Assembly: GCF_000282455.1 (NCBI RefSeq)
Contig: NZ_AKJG01000041.1
Coordinates: 1 to 64,000, forward strand
DNA: 64,000 nucleotides
Direction: 5' to 3'
Source of the DNA: Pseudomonas sp. GM74
GTDB taxonomy: Bacteria > Pseudomonadota > Gammaproteobacteria > Pseudomonadales > Pseudomonadaceae
Under the pieces are notes generated by a model that worked only from the letters and a program-made list of their open reading frames with translations, was not told where the DNA came from and did no database searches. Shown one piece after another: positions 56,914-64,000 of the stretch; the stretch's first letter is position 1, and every line of letters starts with the position of its first letter. The position numbers and the translations under genes are program-made.

Positions 56914-56994
56914 TGTAGGAGCTGCCGCAGGCTGCGATCTTTTGATCTTGTTTTTTAAAAGATCGCAGCCTCGTTGCACTCGACAGCTCCTACA
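56914..56994. repeat. GTAGGAGC-class inverted repeat
   Basis: TGTAGGAGCTGCCGCAGGC with GCTGCGATCTTTT, facing AAAAGATCGCAGCCTCG and GACAGCTCCTACA, 9 bases after the hutH stop. The outer and inner arms pair; the middle of the right arm has diverged. Confidence 0.88.
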
Positions 56995-57041
56995 GGAGGC
57001 GATTCGATTTAGCGTCGAATAACAATAATTAGGGACGAGAA

Positions 57042-58448
57042 ATGCAACAGCCAGAAAAAGGTTTGAAACGCGGGCTTTCTGCCCGACATATTCGCTTCAT
57101 GGCGCTGGGGTCGGCGATCGGCACCGGGCTGTTTTATGGATCCGCCTCGGCCATTCAAATGGCCGGGCCTGCGGTACTGCTCGCTTACCTGATCGGTGGC
57201 GCGGCGGTGTTCATGGTCATGCGCGCCCTCGGTGAGATGGCGGTGCACAACCCGGTGACCGGCTCTTTCGGCCAGTACGCCAGCACCTACCTGGGGCCAA
57301 TGGCGGGCTTCGTCCTCGGTTGGACCTACGCATTCGAAATGGTCATCGTCGGCATGGCCGACGTCACGGCATTCGGTATCTACATGGGCTTCTGGTTCCC
57401 GGAGGTTTCCCGCTGGATCTGGGTGCTGGGCGTCGTTTCCATTGTCGGCGGCCTGAACCTGTGCAACGTCAAAGTCTTCGGTGAAATGGAGTTCTGGCTG
57501 TCGCTGCTCAAGGTTGCGGCCATCGTCGCGATGATCCTGGGTGGTTTCGGCATCATGTGGTTCGGCATCAGCTCGGCCCCCGGCCAGGCGACCGACATCA
57601 GCAACCTCTGGAACCACGGCGGCTTCATGCCCAATGGCATGGGCGGTCTGATCGCTTCGTTCGCGGTGGTGATGTTTGCGTTTGGCGGTATTGAAATCAT
57701 CGGCGTAACGGCAGGTGAAGCCAAGGACCCGCAGCACGTGCTGCCCCGGGCGATCAATGCCGTACCGTTGCGGATCCTGTTGTTCTACGTGCTGACGATG
57801 CTGGTGCTGATGTCGATCTTTCCATGGCAGCAGATCGGTAGCCAGGGCAGCCCGTTCGTGCAGATTTTCGACAAGCTGGGGATCGGCTCGGCGGCCACCA
57901 TCCTCAATATCGTGGTGATCACGGCGGCGATTTCGGCGATCAACAGTGACATCTTCGGCGCTGGCCGCATGATGTTCGGTCTGGCCCAGCAAGGGCATGC
58001 ACCCAAGGGCTTCGCCCGCCTGTCGCGCAATGGCGTGCCATGGATGACGGTGGTGGTGATGAGTGCCGCGCTGTTGCTGGGCGTGTTGCTGAACTACCTG
58101 ATCCCGGAAAACGTGTTCCTGTTGATCGCTTCCATCGCGACCTTTGCCACGGTGTGGGTCTGGCTGATGATTCTGGTGACCCAAGTGGCCATGCGCCGGT
58201 CCATGAGCGCCGAGCAGGTTGCGCAACTGAAATTCCCGGTACCGCTCTGGCCTTATGCGCCGGCGGCGGCGATTGCCTTCATGCTGTTCATTTTCGGCGT
58301 GCTCGGCTATTTCCCGGACACCCAGGCAGCGCTGATTGTCGGCGTGGTCTGGATCGTGTTGCTGGTACTGGCTTACCTGACGTGGGTGAAACCGGCGGCG
58401 GGTCAGGCAGCCCTGGTGACGCAGGATCCTACTTTTTCTCATCGATAA
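57042..58448 (+). CDS. hutTh: APC-family amino acid permease, probable histidine permease HutTh
   Basis: 468 residues with 12 membrane helices. Typical proteobacterial amino acid transporter entry: [38 protein letters not shown], then [13 protein letters not shown] and [17 protein letters not shown]. The position between hutH and hutI and the family point to histidine; a histidine permease occupies this place in P. fluorescens SBW25. Confidence 0.9.
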   Translation: MQQPEKGLKRGLSARHIRFMALGSAIGTGLFYGSASAIQMAGPAVLLAYLIGGAAVFMVMRALGEMAVHNPVTGSFGQYASTYLGPMAGFVLGWTYAFEMVIVGMADVTAFGIYMGFWFPEVSRWIWVLGVVSIVGGLNLCNVKVFGEMEFWLSLLKVAAIVAMILGGFGIMWFGISSAPGQATDISNLWNHGGFMPNGMGGLIASFAVVMFAFGGIEIIGVTAGEAKDPQHVLPRAINAVPLRILLFYVLTMLVLMSIFPWQQIGSQGSPFVQIFDKLGIGSAATILNIVVITAAISAINSDIFGAGRMMFGLAQQGHAPKGFARLSRNGVPWMTVVVMSAALLLGVLLNYLIPENVFLLIASIATFATVWVWLMILVTQVAMRRSMSAEQVAQLKFPVPLWPYAPAAAIAFMLFIFGVLGYFPDTQAALIVGVVWIVLLVLAYLTWVKPAAGQAALVTQDPTFSHR

Positions 58449-58465
58449 CCTAATGGAGGCCACGG

Positions 58466-59671
58466 ATGAAAACTCTCTGGCAACACTGTCACGTCGCAAC
58501 CATGGCACAAGGCGTCTACTCGATCATCGAGGACGCGGCCATCGTGACGTCAGGAGCGCACATTGAGTGGATCGGCCCGCGCAGTGAGTTGCCGGCGGGC
58601 GAGTACCCGGCCGTCAATGATTTGAACGGGGCCTGGGTCACGCCGGGCCTGATCGACTGCCACACTCACACGGTGTTCGGCGGTAACCGCAGCGGTGAAT
58701 TCGAACAGCGCCTGCAAGGTGTCAGCTATGCGGAAATCGCCGCCAGCGGCGGCGGCATCGCCAGCACCGTGCGCGCCACCCGCGCAGCCAGCGAAGACGA
58801 GTTGTTCGCCAGTGCCGCCAAGCGCCTGAAAAGCCTGATGCGCGATGGCGTCACCAGCATCGAAATCAAGTCCGGCTACGGCCTGGACCTGGCCAACGAG
58901 CGCAAGATGCTGCGTGTGGCTCGTCGCCTCGGCGCCGAACTGCCGGTCAGCGTGCGCAGCACCTGCCTGGCGGCTCATGCCTTGCCGCCGGAATACGCCG
59001 ATCGCGCCGACGACTACATCGATCACATCTGTGCCGACATGCTCCCGGCCCTGGCCGCCGAAGGGCTGGTCGACGCGGTGGACGCGTTCTGCGAGTACCT
59101 GGCGTTCTCCCCGGCGCAGGTCGAGCGGGTGTTCATCACCGCCCAGGAATTGGGCTTGCCAGTGAAGCTGCATGCCGAGCAATTGTCGTCGCTGCACGGC
59201 TCGAGCCTGGCGGCGCGTTACCACGCGTTGTCCGCCGATCACCTGGAATTCATGACCGAAGACGACGCTATCGCCATGGCCAAGTCCGGCACGGTCGCGG
59301 TGCTGTTGCCCGGCGCCTTTTACTTCCTGCGCGAAACCCAATTGCCGCCGATGGAAGCCCTGCGCAAGCACGGTGTGAAAATCGCCATCGCCAGCGACCT
59401 CAACCCAGGTACCTCGCCGGCGCTGTCGTTGCGCCTGATGCTGAACATGGCCTGCACCTGCTTCCGCATGACCCCGGAAGAAGCCCTGGCCGGCGCGACG
59501 ATTCATGCCGCCACCGCGCTGGGCATGGCCGACACCCATGGCTCGCTGGAGGTCGGCAAGGTTGCGGATTTCGTCGCCTGGCAAATCGATCGTCCGGCCG
59601 ACCTGTGTTACTGGCTGGGCGGCGACCTGGAAAAACGCGTCGTGCGCCACGGCGTCGAATCAAGTCTGTAG
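58466..59671 (+). CDS. hutI: Imidazolonepropionase HutI
   Basis: 401 residues, amidohydrolase. Opens the imidazolone ring to N-formimino-L-glutamate. Metal ligands in [36 protein letters not shown] and [33 protein letters not shown] before the ATG is a strong ribosome site. Ten bases separate it from hutG. Confidence 0.97.
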   Translation: MKTLWQHCHVATMAQGVYSIIEDAAIVTSGAHIEWIGPRSELPAGEYPAVNDLNGAWVTPGLIDCHTHTVFGGNRSGEFEQRLQGVSYAEIAASGGGIASTVRATRAASEDELFASAAKRLKSLMRDGVTSIEIKSGYGLDLANERKMLRVARRLGAELPVSVRSTCLAAHALPPEYADRADDYIDHICADMLPALAAEGLVDAVDAFCEYLAFSPAQVERVFITAQELGLPVKLHAEQLSSLHGSSLAARYHALSADHLEFMTEDDAIAMAKSGTVAVLLPGAFYFLRETQLPPMEALRKHGVKIAIASDLNPGTSPALSLRLMLNMACTCFRMTPEEALAGATIHAATALGMADTHGSLEVGKVADFVAWQIDRPADLCYWLGGDLEKRVVRHGVESSL

Positions 59672-59681
59672 GAGATCTGTT

Positions 59682-60485
59682 GTGGATAAGGTTCTGAACT
59701 TCAAACAAGGCCGCGTACCGCTGCTGATCAGCATGCCTCACGCCGGCGTGCGCCTGACCCCGGCAGTCGAAGCCGGGTTGATCCCTGACGCGAAAAGCCT
59801 GCCGGACACCGACTGGCACATCCCGCAGCTTTACGACTTCGCTGCCGAACTGGGCGCCAGCACCCTGGCCGCCGAGTACTCACGGTTCGTCATTGACCTG
59901 AACCGGCCATCCGACGACAAGCCGTTGTACGTGGGCGCGACCACCGGCCTGTACCCGGCTACGTTGTTCGACGGCGTGCCGTTGTTCCGCGAGGGGCTGG
60001 AGCCTTCGAAAGAAGAGCGCGCGACCTATCTGGAGCAGATCTGGACGCCGTACCACAGCACCTTGCAGCAGGAGCTGGCGCGGATGAAAGCCGAGTTCGG
60101 CTACGCGCTGCTGTTCGATGCGCACTCGATCCGCTCGATCATCCCGCACCTGTTCGACGGCAAGCTGCCGGACTTCAACCTCGGCACCTTCAATGGCGCC
60201 AGTTGCGATCCACAGCTTGCGACCCGGCTGGAAGCGATCTGCGCGCTTCACGACAATTACACCCATGTACTCAACGGACGCTTCAAGGGCGGGCACATCA
60301 CCCGCCATTACGGCAATCCGGCCGAGAACATCCACGCGGTGCAACTGGAGCTGGGGCAGTGCACCTACATGGAAGAGTTCGAGCCGTTCCGTTATCGCCC
60401 GGACCTGGCGGAACCGACGCGGGTGGTGCTCAAGGAGTTGCTGCAAGGGTTGCTGGCCTGGGGCGAGAAGCACTACAAAGCTTAA
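59682..60485 (+). CDS. hutG: N-formylglutamate deformylase HutG
   Basis: 267 residues. Hydrolyses N-formylglutamate to glutamate and formate, the last step of the route fed by HutF. Family motifs are PLLISMPHAGVRLTP, DTDWHIPQLYDFA, VIDLNRPSDDKPLY, LLFDAHSIRS and HITRHYGNP. The start is a GTG at 59682 with AGGAG seven bases upstream; no in-frame ATG exists before residue 18. End of the hut run. Confidence 0.95.
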   Translation: MDKVLNFKQGRVPLLISMPHAGVRLTPAVEAGLIPDAKSLPDTDWHIPQLYDFAAELGASTLAAEYSRFVIDLNRPSDDKPLYVGATTGLYPATLFDGVPLFREGLEPSKEERATYLEQIWTPYHSTLQQELARMKAEFGYALLFDAHSIRSIIPHLFDGKLPDFNLGTFNGASCDPQLATRLEAICALHDNYTHVLNGRFKGGHITRHYGNPAENIHAVQLELGQCTYMEEFEPFRYRPDLAEPTRVVLKELLQGLLAWGEKHYKA

Positions 60486-60500
60486 TGCTTGGTATATAAC

Positions 60501-60593
60501 CCTGTGGGAGCGAGCTTGCTCGCGATAGCGGTCTGTCTGTTACATCTATGTCGACTGATCCACCGCCATCGCGAGCAAGCCCGCTCCCACAGG
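60501..60593. repeat. Inverted REP pair after hutG
   Basis: CCTGTGGGAGCGAGCTTGCT-CGCGAT and ATCGCGAGCAAGCCCGCTCC-CACAGG; arms differ at one base. Confidence 0.92.
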
Positions 60594-60751
60594 TATGTGT
60601 TTATCCTGAAAGCGCGTCGGGACAGTCGCCACCGTGCAAAACACGGTCGCCACAGTTCGCTTTTACCGCTCGTCTGCTGCGTAATGTTCTGGCCACGGTG
60701 CACAAAGACACCGCCCCGACAATAATCCGCTGCCGCACGAGAATGCTCTCT
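60594..60751. other. Upstream region of the choline-type binding protein
   Basis: About 160 bases with a small hairpin (ACCGTG-caaaa-CACGGT, 60631-60647) and no recognisable promoter hexamers. No gene. Confidence 0.4.
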
Positions 60752-61708
60752 ATGACAAGCCCCAAAGGTCTGTTCACCCGCTGTCTCTCAATCTTCTGCG
60801 GTACCGCTCTGTTGAGCGCCGGCGCCATGGCCGCGGACGACGCCTCCTGCAAAACCGTGCGCATGGGCGTGGTCAACTGGACCGACGTGATCGCCACCAG
60901 TGGCATGGCCGATGTGCTGCTCAATGGTCTGGGCTATGAAAGCAAGCAAACCAGCGCCGTGCAGCAGATCATCTTCGCCGGCATCCGCGACAAGCGCCTG
61001 GACATCTTCCTCGGTTACTGGAAACCGGCGATGGATAAAAACATCGCTCCCTTCGTGGCGGCCAATCAGGTCAAGGTCATGGACAAACCTAGCCTGGCCG
61101 ACGCCCAGGCTACTCTCGCAGCCCCTGACTATGTGGCGGCGGCGGGCCTGAAAACCTTCGCCGACATCGCCAGGTTCAAGGACCAGCTGGGTGGCAAGAT
61201 CTACGGCATCGAGCCGGGCAGCGGCGCCAATACCACCATCAAGACCATGATCGAGACCAATCACTTCGGCCTGAAGGATTTCAAACTGATCGAGTCCGGT
61301 GAAGCCGGCATGCTTGCGGCCGTACAGCGCGCCGTGAATCGCAAGGAGTTCGTGGTGTTCGTCGGCTGGACCCCGCACCCGATGAACATCAACATGAAGA
61401 TCGACTATCTGACCGGCAGCGAAGACGTGTATGGGCCGAATGAAGGCGCCGCGACCGTTTCCACCGTAACCGCGCCGGATTACGCCCAGCGTTGCCCGAA
61501 CGTCAATCGGCTGCTGGAAAACCTGACGTTCACCGCCGCCCAGGAAAGCCAGTTGATGGTACCGATCATGGAGCGCCAAACGGCTCAGGATGTCGCGAAA
61601 AAATGGCTGCGTGACCATCCCGAGGACTTGCAGCGCTGGCTGGCGGGTGTCAGTAGTTTCGATGGCAAGGATGGCGTGGCAACCGTTCAGGCCAGCCTGA
61701 AAAACTGA
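60752..61708 (+). CDS. Choline-type ABC substrate-binding protein (ChoX/BetX/CaiX-like), orphan
   Basis: 318 residues. Signal peptide ending near GAMA, then an OpuAC-fold domain. Aromatic residues suited to bind a quaternary amine are conserved: VNWTD, LGYWKPAMD and GWTPHPMN, with EPGSGANTTI as the hinge motif. No permease or ATPase adjoins, as for the orphan BetX and CaiX proteins of Pseudomonas that share the CbcWV permease encoded elsewhere. I chose ATG 60752 over 60743 because GAGA is nine bases ahead of it. Ligand choice among choline, betaine and carnitine is open. Confidence 0.87.
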   Translation: MTSPKGLFTRCLSIFCGTALLSAGAMAADDASCKTVRMGVVNWTDVIATSGMADVLLNGLGYESKQTSAVQQIIFAGIRDKRLDIFLGYWKPAMDKNIAPFVAANQVKVMDKPSLADAQATLAAPDYVAAAGLKTFADIARFKDQLGGKIYGIEPGSGANTTIKTMIETNHFGLKDFKLIESGEAGMLAAVQRAVNRKEFVVFVGWTPHPMNINMKIDYLTGSEDVYGPNEGAATVSTVTAPDYAQRCPNVNRLLENLTFTAAQESQLMVPIMERQTAQDVAKKWLRDHPEDLQRWLAGVSSFDGKDGVATVQASLKN

Positions 61709-61716
61709 CATCCATA

Positions 61717-61840
61717 CCTGTGGGAGCGGCGGTGCGGCGACCCGACTTGCTCGCGAAGGCGGATGGACAGTCGACATAGAGGTTGAATGTGCTGGCCTCT
61801 TCGCGAGCAAGTCGGGTCGCCGCACCGCCGCTCCCACAGG
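61717..61840. repeat. Long REP variant with perfect 41-bp arms
   Basis: Arm 61717-61757 (CCTGTGGGAGCGGCGGTGCG, GCGACCCGACTTGCTCGCGAA) and its exact complement 61800-61840. Compared with the normal REP, the same ~16-base GC insert is present in both arms. Confidence 0.93.
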
Positions 61841-61885
61841 AACCTGGTCTTCCCATGTACCTCTGAAAAGGCTGACACCAGGCTC

Positions 61886-62791
61886 ATGGCTCCTTACCCG
61901 CTTTCCGAGCAGATGACGGCATTCGTCGAGAAAACCGTCAGTTTCAACAGTACCGACAGCAGCCTCGCCGGATTGCGCCTGGCCTACAGCGAGATGTGCC
62001 GGGCGTTTACTCCGGCACGTCCCGTCGGGTTGTATGTGGTCGATTTCGAGTTGTCCGGCGTTGCTGTCCGCTCCTATCAGCCACCGGCCAGTGGAGCATC
62101 GTGCATCGTTTACCTGCATGGCGGCGGCTGGGTGGTGGGGGACCTGGACTCCCACGATTTCATCTGTGCCGAATTGGCATCGACACTCGGTGTGCTGGTG
62201 ATCGCCGTCGATTATCGCCGGGCACCGGAGCATCCGTTCCCCGCCGCGTTCGATGATTGCCTGAAGGTCTGGCGGGCGCTGCGCACCGGGCCGTTTCAAC
62301 TCGATCCGGAGCGCATGCTGGTGGCCGGTGACAGTGCCGGTGGCAACCTCGCGGCAGCGTTGTGCCTGGCACTGCGCGATGCCGGCGAGCCGTTGCCGTG
62401 CGCGCAGGTTCTGATCTATCCGGGGTTGGGCGGCGATCACCGGCTGCCATCGCGCAGTGAGTGCGTCGACGCGCCGTTACTCAGCAGCAGTGACGTCGAT
62501 TGCTATCACGCCCTTTACCTGCGGGGCACCCGCCATCCGACTGCCTACGCCATGCCATTGCTCGCCACGGATTTCAGCGGACTGCCACCGGCATTGATCG
62601 CCGTGGCGCAATTCGACCCGTTGCGTGATGACGGCGTGCGGTATGCCGAGCGAATGAACGCTGCGGGCGTGGCAGCGACTCTGTATGTCGGCGAGGGCCT
62701 GGTCCATGGCTGTTTGCGGGCCCGCGGGCAGGTGGCCGAGGTCGATGCGCTGTACGAAACCTTGTTTGGTTATCTTGCGGGAAAACTCTGA
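61886..62791 (+). CDS. Alpha/beta hydrolase, hormone-sensitive lipase-like
   Basis: 301 residues. Oxyanion motif HGGGW, nucleophile GDSAGG, acid in QFDPLRDDG and His in LVHGCLRA define a HSL-family carboxylesterase. No signal peptide, so cytosolic. Start ATG 61886 (MAPYPLSEQ) is used because the upstream extension is REP sequence. Substrate unknown; it lies downstream of a binding protein and upstream of pip without obvious pathway link. Confidence 0.9.
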   Translation: MAPYPLSEQMTAFVEKTVSFNSTDSSLAGLRLAYSEMCRAFTPARPVGLYVVDFELSGVAVRSYQPPASGASCIVYLHGGGWVVGDLDSHDFICAELASTLGVLVIAVDYRRAPEHPFPAAFDDCLKVWRALRTGPFQLDPERMLVAGDSAGGNLAAALCLALRDAGEPLPCAQVLIYPGLGGDHRLPSRSECVDAPLLSSSDVDCYHALYLRGTRHPTAYAMPLLATDFSGLPPALIAVAQFDPLRDDGVRYAERMNAAGVAATLYVGEGLVHGCLRARGQVAEVDALYETLFGYLAGKL

Positions 62792-62895
62792 CTTCGCGCA
62801 GGCATGCTCATTGACGTAAATCGGGTTTATGATGCCGGACGGCAGAATAATAGAAGTCCCCCCAGGGATGACCTCGACCCCTTACGGAGTGCGCA

Positions 62896-63867
62896 ATGCA
62901 GACTTTGTACCCGCAGATCAAACCCTACGCCCGGCACGATCTGGCCGTCGATGCGACCCACACCCTGTACGTCGACGAAAGCGGTTCACCGGAAGGTTTG
63001 CCGGTAGTGTTCATCCACGGCGGCCCCGGTGCCGGATGTGATGCCCAGAGTCGTTGCTTCTTCGATCCCAACCTGTATCGCATTGTTACCTTCGACCAGC
63101 GCGGCTGTGGTCGCTCCACGCCCCATGCCAGTCTGGAAAACAACACCACCTGGGATCTGGTCGCCGACCTCGAGCGGATTCGCCAGCACCTGGGCATCGA
63201 CAAATGGGTGCTGTTTGGCGGCTCCTGGGGGTCGACCCTGGCGCTGGCCTACGCGCAAACCCATCCTGAGCGGGTACATGGCCTGATCCTGCGTGGGATC
63301 TTTCTCTGCCGTCCGCAGGAAATCGAATGGTTCTACCAGGCCGGCGCCAGCCGTCTGTTCCCCGATTACTGGCAGGACTACATCGCGCCGATCCCGCTGG
63401 ACGAGCGCGACGACTTGCTCACCGCGTTCCACAAGCGGCTGGTCGGCAACGACCAGATAGCCCAGATGCACGCGGCCAAGGCCTGGTCCACCTGGGAGGG
63501 ACGCACCGCGACCCTGCGTCCCAACCCGCTGGTAGTCGACCGTTTCTCCGAGCCACAACGTGCGTTGTCGATTGCCCGCATCGAATGCCACTACTTCAGC
63601 AACCACGCCTTCCTGGAGCAGAACCAGCTGATCCGCGACATGGGCAAGATCGCCCATTTGCCCGGCGTGATCATCCATGGTCGCTATGACGTGATCTGCC
63701 CGCTGGATAACGCCTGGGAATTGCATCAGGCCTGGCCGAACAGCGAACTGCAGGTCATCCGCGATGCCGGACATGCCGCTTCCGAGCCGGGCATCACCGA
63801 CGCGCTGGTCCGCGCAGCCAATCAGATGGCCCGGCGTCTGCTCGACCTGCCGCCTGAAGAAGCATGA
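62896..63867 (+). CDS. pip: Proline iminopeptidase
   Basis: 323 residues, peptidase family S33. HGGPGAG oxyanion loop, nucleophile in FGGSWGSTLAL, Asp in GRYDVICP and His in DAGHAASEP. Removes N-terminal proline from peptides. CGGAGTGCGCA precedes the ATG. The stop overlaps the dtd start (ATGA). Confidence 0.95.
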   Translation: MQTLYPQIKPYARHDLAVDATHTLYVDESGSPEGLPVVFIHGGPGAGCDAQSRCFFDPNLYRIVTFDQRGCGRSTPHASLENNTTWDLVADLERIRQHLGIDKWVLFGGSWGSTLALAYAQTHPERVHGLILRGIFLCRPQEIEWFYQAGASRLFPDYWQDYIAPIPLDERDDLLTAFHKRLVGNDQIAQMHAAKAWSTWEGRTATLRPNPLVVDRFSEPQRALSIARIECHYFSNHAFLEQNQLIRDMGKIAHLPGVIIHGRYDVICPLDNAWELHQAWPNSELQVIRDAGHAASEPGITDALVRAANQMARRLLDLPPEEA

Positions 63868-64000
63868 AGGGCCTGCTGCAACGGGTGCGCGGCGCGCGAG
63901 TCGAAGTCGCGGGCGAGATCGTGGGCGCCGTCGATCAGGGATTGCTGGTCCTGGTAGCCGTTGAGCCCGACGATACGCGGGCCAGCGCCGACAAACTTCT
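63864..64000 (+). CDS. dtd: D-aminoacyl-tRNA deacylase Dtd (partial, 3' end missing)
   Basis: The first 45 codons are visible. MKGLLQRVRGARVEVAGEIVGAVDQGLLVLVAVEPDD is the characteristic N-terminus of the Dtd family, which frees D-amino acids from mischarged tRNAs. It overlaps pip by four bases and runs off the right edge. Confidence 0.92.
   Translation, partial: MKGLLQRVRGARVEVAGEIVGAVDQGLLVLVAVEPDDTRASADKL

Noticed and set aside
7676..61840. Repeated palindromic elements considered as a CRISPR array
   Set aside because: The elements are dispersed single inverted pairs in intergenic gaps of different loci, not regularly spaced direct repeats, and there are no cas genes.
62811..62833. TTGACG ... 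TATGAT before pip as a sigma-70 promoter
   Set aside because: The spacer is only 11 bases, too short for a functional pair.

Overview
This window looks like a chromosomal segment of a fluorescent Pseudomonas (P. fluorescens group). The evidence is the gene order (his genes B-H-A-F, glnA/ntrBC, a complete Pseudomonas-type hut locus), the GC-rich codon use, and many inverted pairs of the Pseudomonas GTGGGAGCGGGCTTGCCCGCGA intergenic repeat. I see no insertion sequence, prophage, CRISPR array, rRNA operon or integron. All placements come from reading the sequence; no database search was run.

Layout. At 1-1336 (minus) is the start of a repeat protein with seven DGGYVVxW repeats leading into RTX calcium-binding repeats; it runs off the left edge. 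At 1.5-5.3 kb (minus) lies an AsmA-family gene, mutY, yggX and tRNA-Phe, followed by panM. At 6-7.7 kb is an OFA-family MFS transporter. At 7.9-11.1 kb is hisB-hisH-DUF2164-hisA-hisF. At 11.2-13.2 kb an orphan solute-binding protein abuts a secreted trypsin-like protease tail to tail. At 13.3-18.5 kb (minus) is an envelope group read gpmI, envC, ctpA, yibQ-like. At 18.7-20.9 kb are a cysteine-free rhodanese-like protein, grxC, secB, trmL and a membrane-anchored unknown. At 21.5-27.1 kb (minus) are glnA, two DUF4124 paralogues and ntrB-ntrC, the nitrogen-control module. At 27.4-31.6 kb are thiI, typA and a YkgJ-type Cys-cluster protein. At 31.8-39 kb are glgP and a DUF2339/DUF3999 pair. At 39.3-44.1 kb are fbp, DUF924, a PctA-like chemoreceptor, a small lipoprotein and blc. 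At 44.2-60.5 kb is the histidine-utilisation locus. At 60.7-64 kb are an orphan choline-type binding protein, an alpha/beta hydrolase, pip and the start of dtd.

How the genes work together. Histidine is made by his genes at one end and degraded by hut genes at the other. The hut locus has everything for the five-step deiminase/deformylase route: two HutH-like genes, HutU, HutI, HutF and HutG. It also has two permeases and the HutXWV ABC importer, under HutC with the accessory protein HutD. Upstream of glnA, ntrBC and hutU I find sequences fitting the sigma-54 GG-N10-GC pattern. The hutU one is followed by a CTTGTATGTACAAG palindrome, a likely HutC operator at the start site. Together these suggest that nitrogen status links the two ends of the window.

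The most notable observation is that the first of the two histidase-like genes (53735-55258) lacks exactly the Ala-Ser-Gly tripeptide that forms the MIO electrophile and has further active-site substitutions, although the rest of the fold is preserved. It is probably not a histidine ammonia-lyase. Other points of interest are three ~80-bp tandem repeats after 20896, a duplicated typA tail with terminator, divergent genes whose start codons overlap within one CATG, a 41-bp perfect-arm inverted repeat, and a 36-codon ORF overlapping the glgP start.
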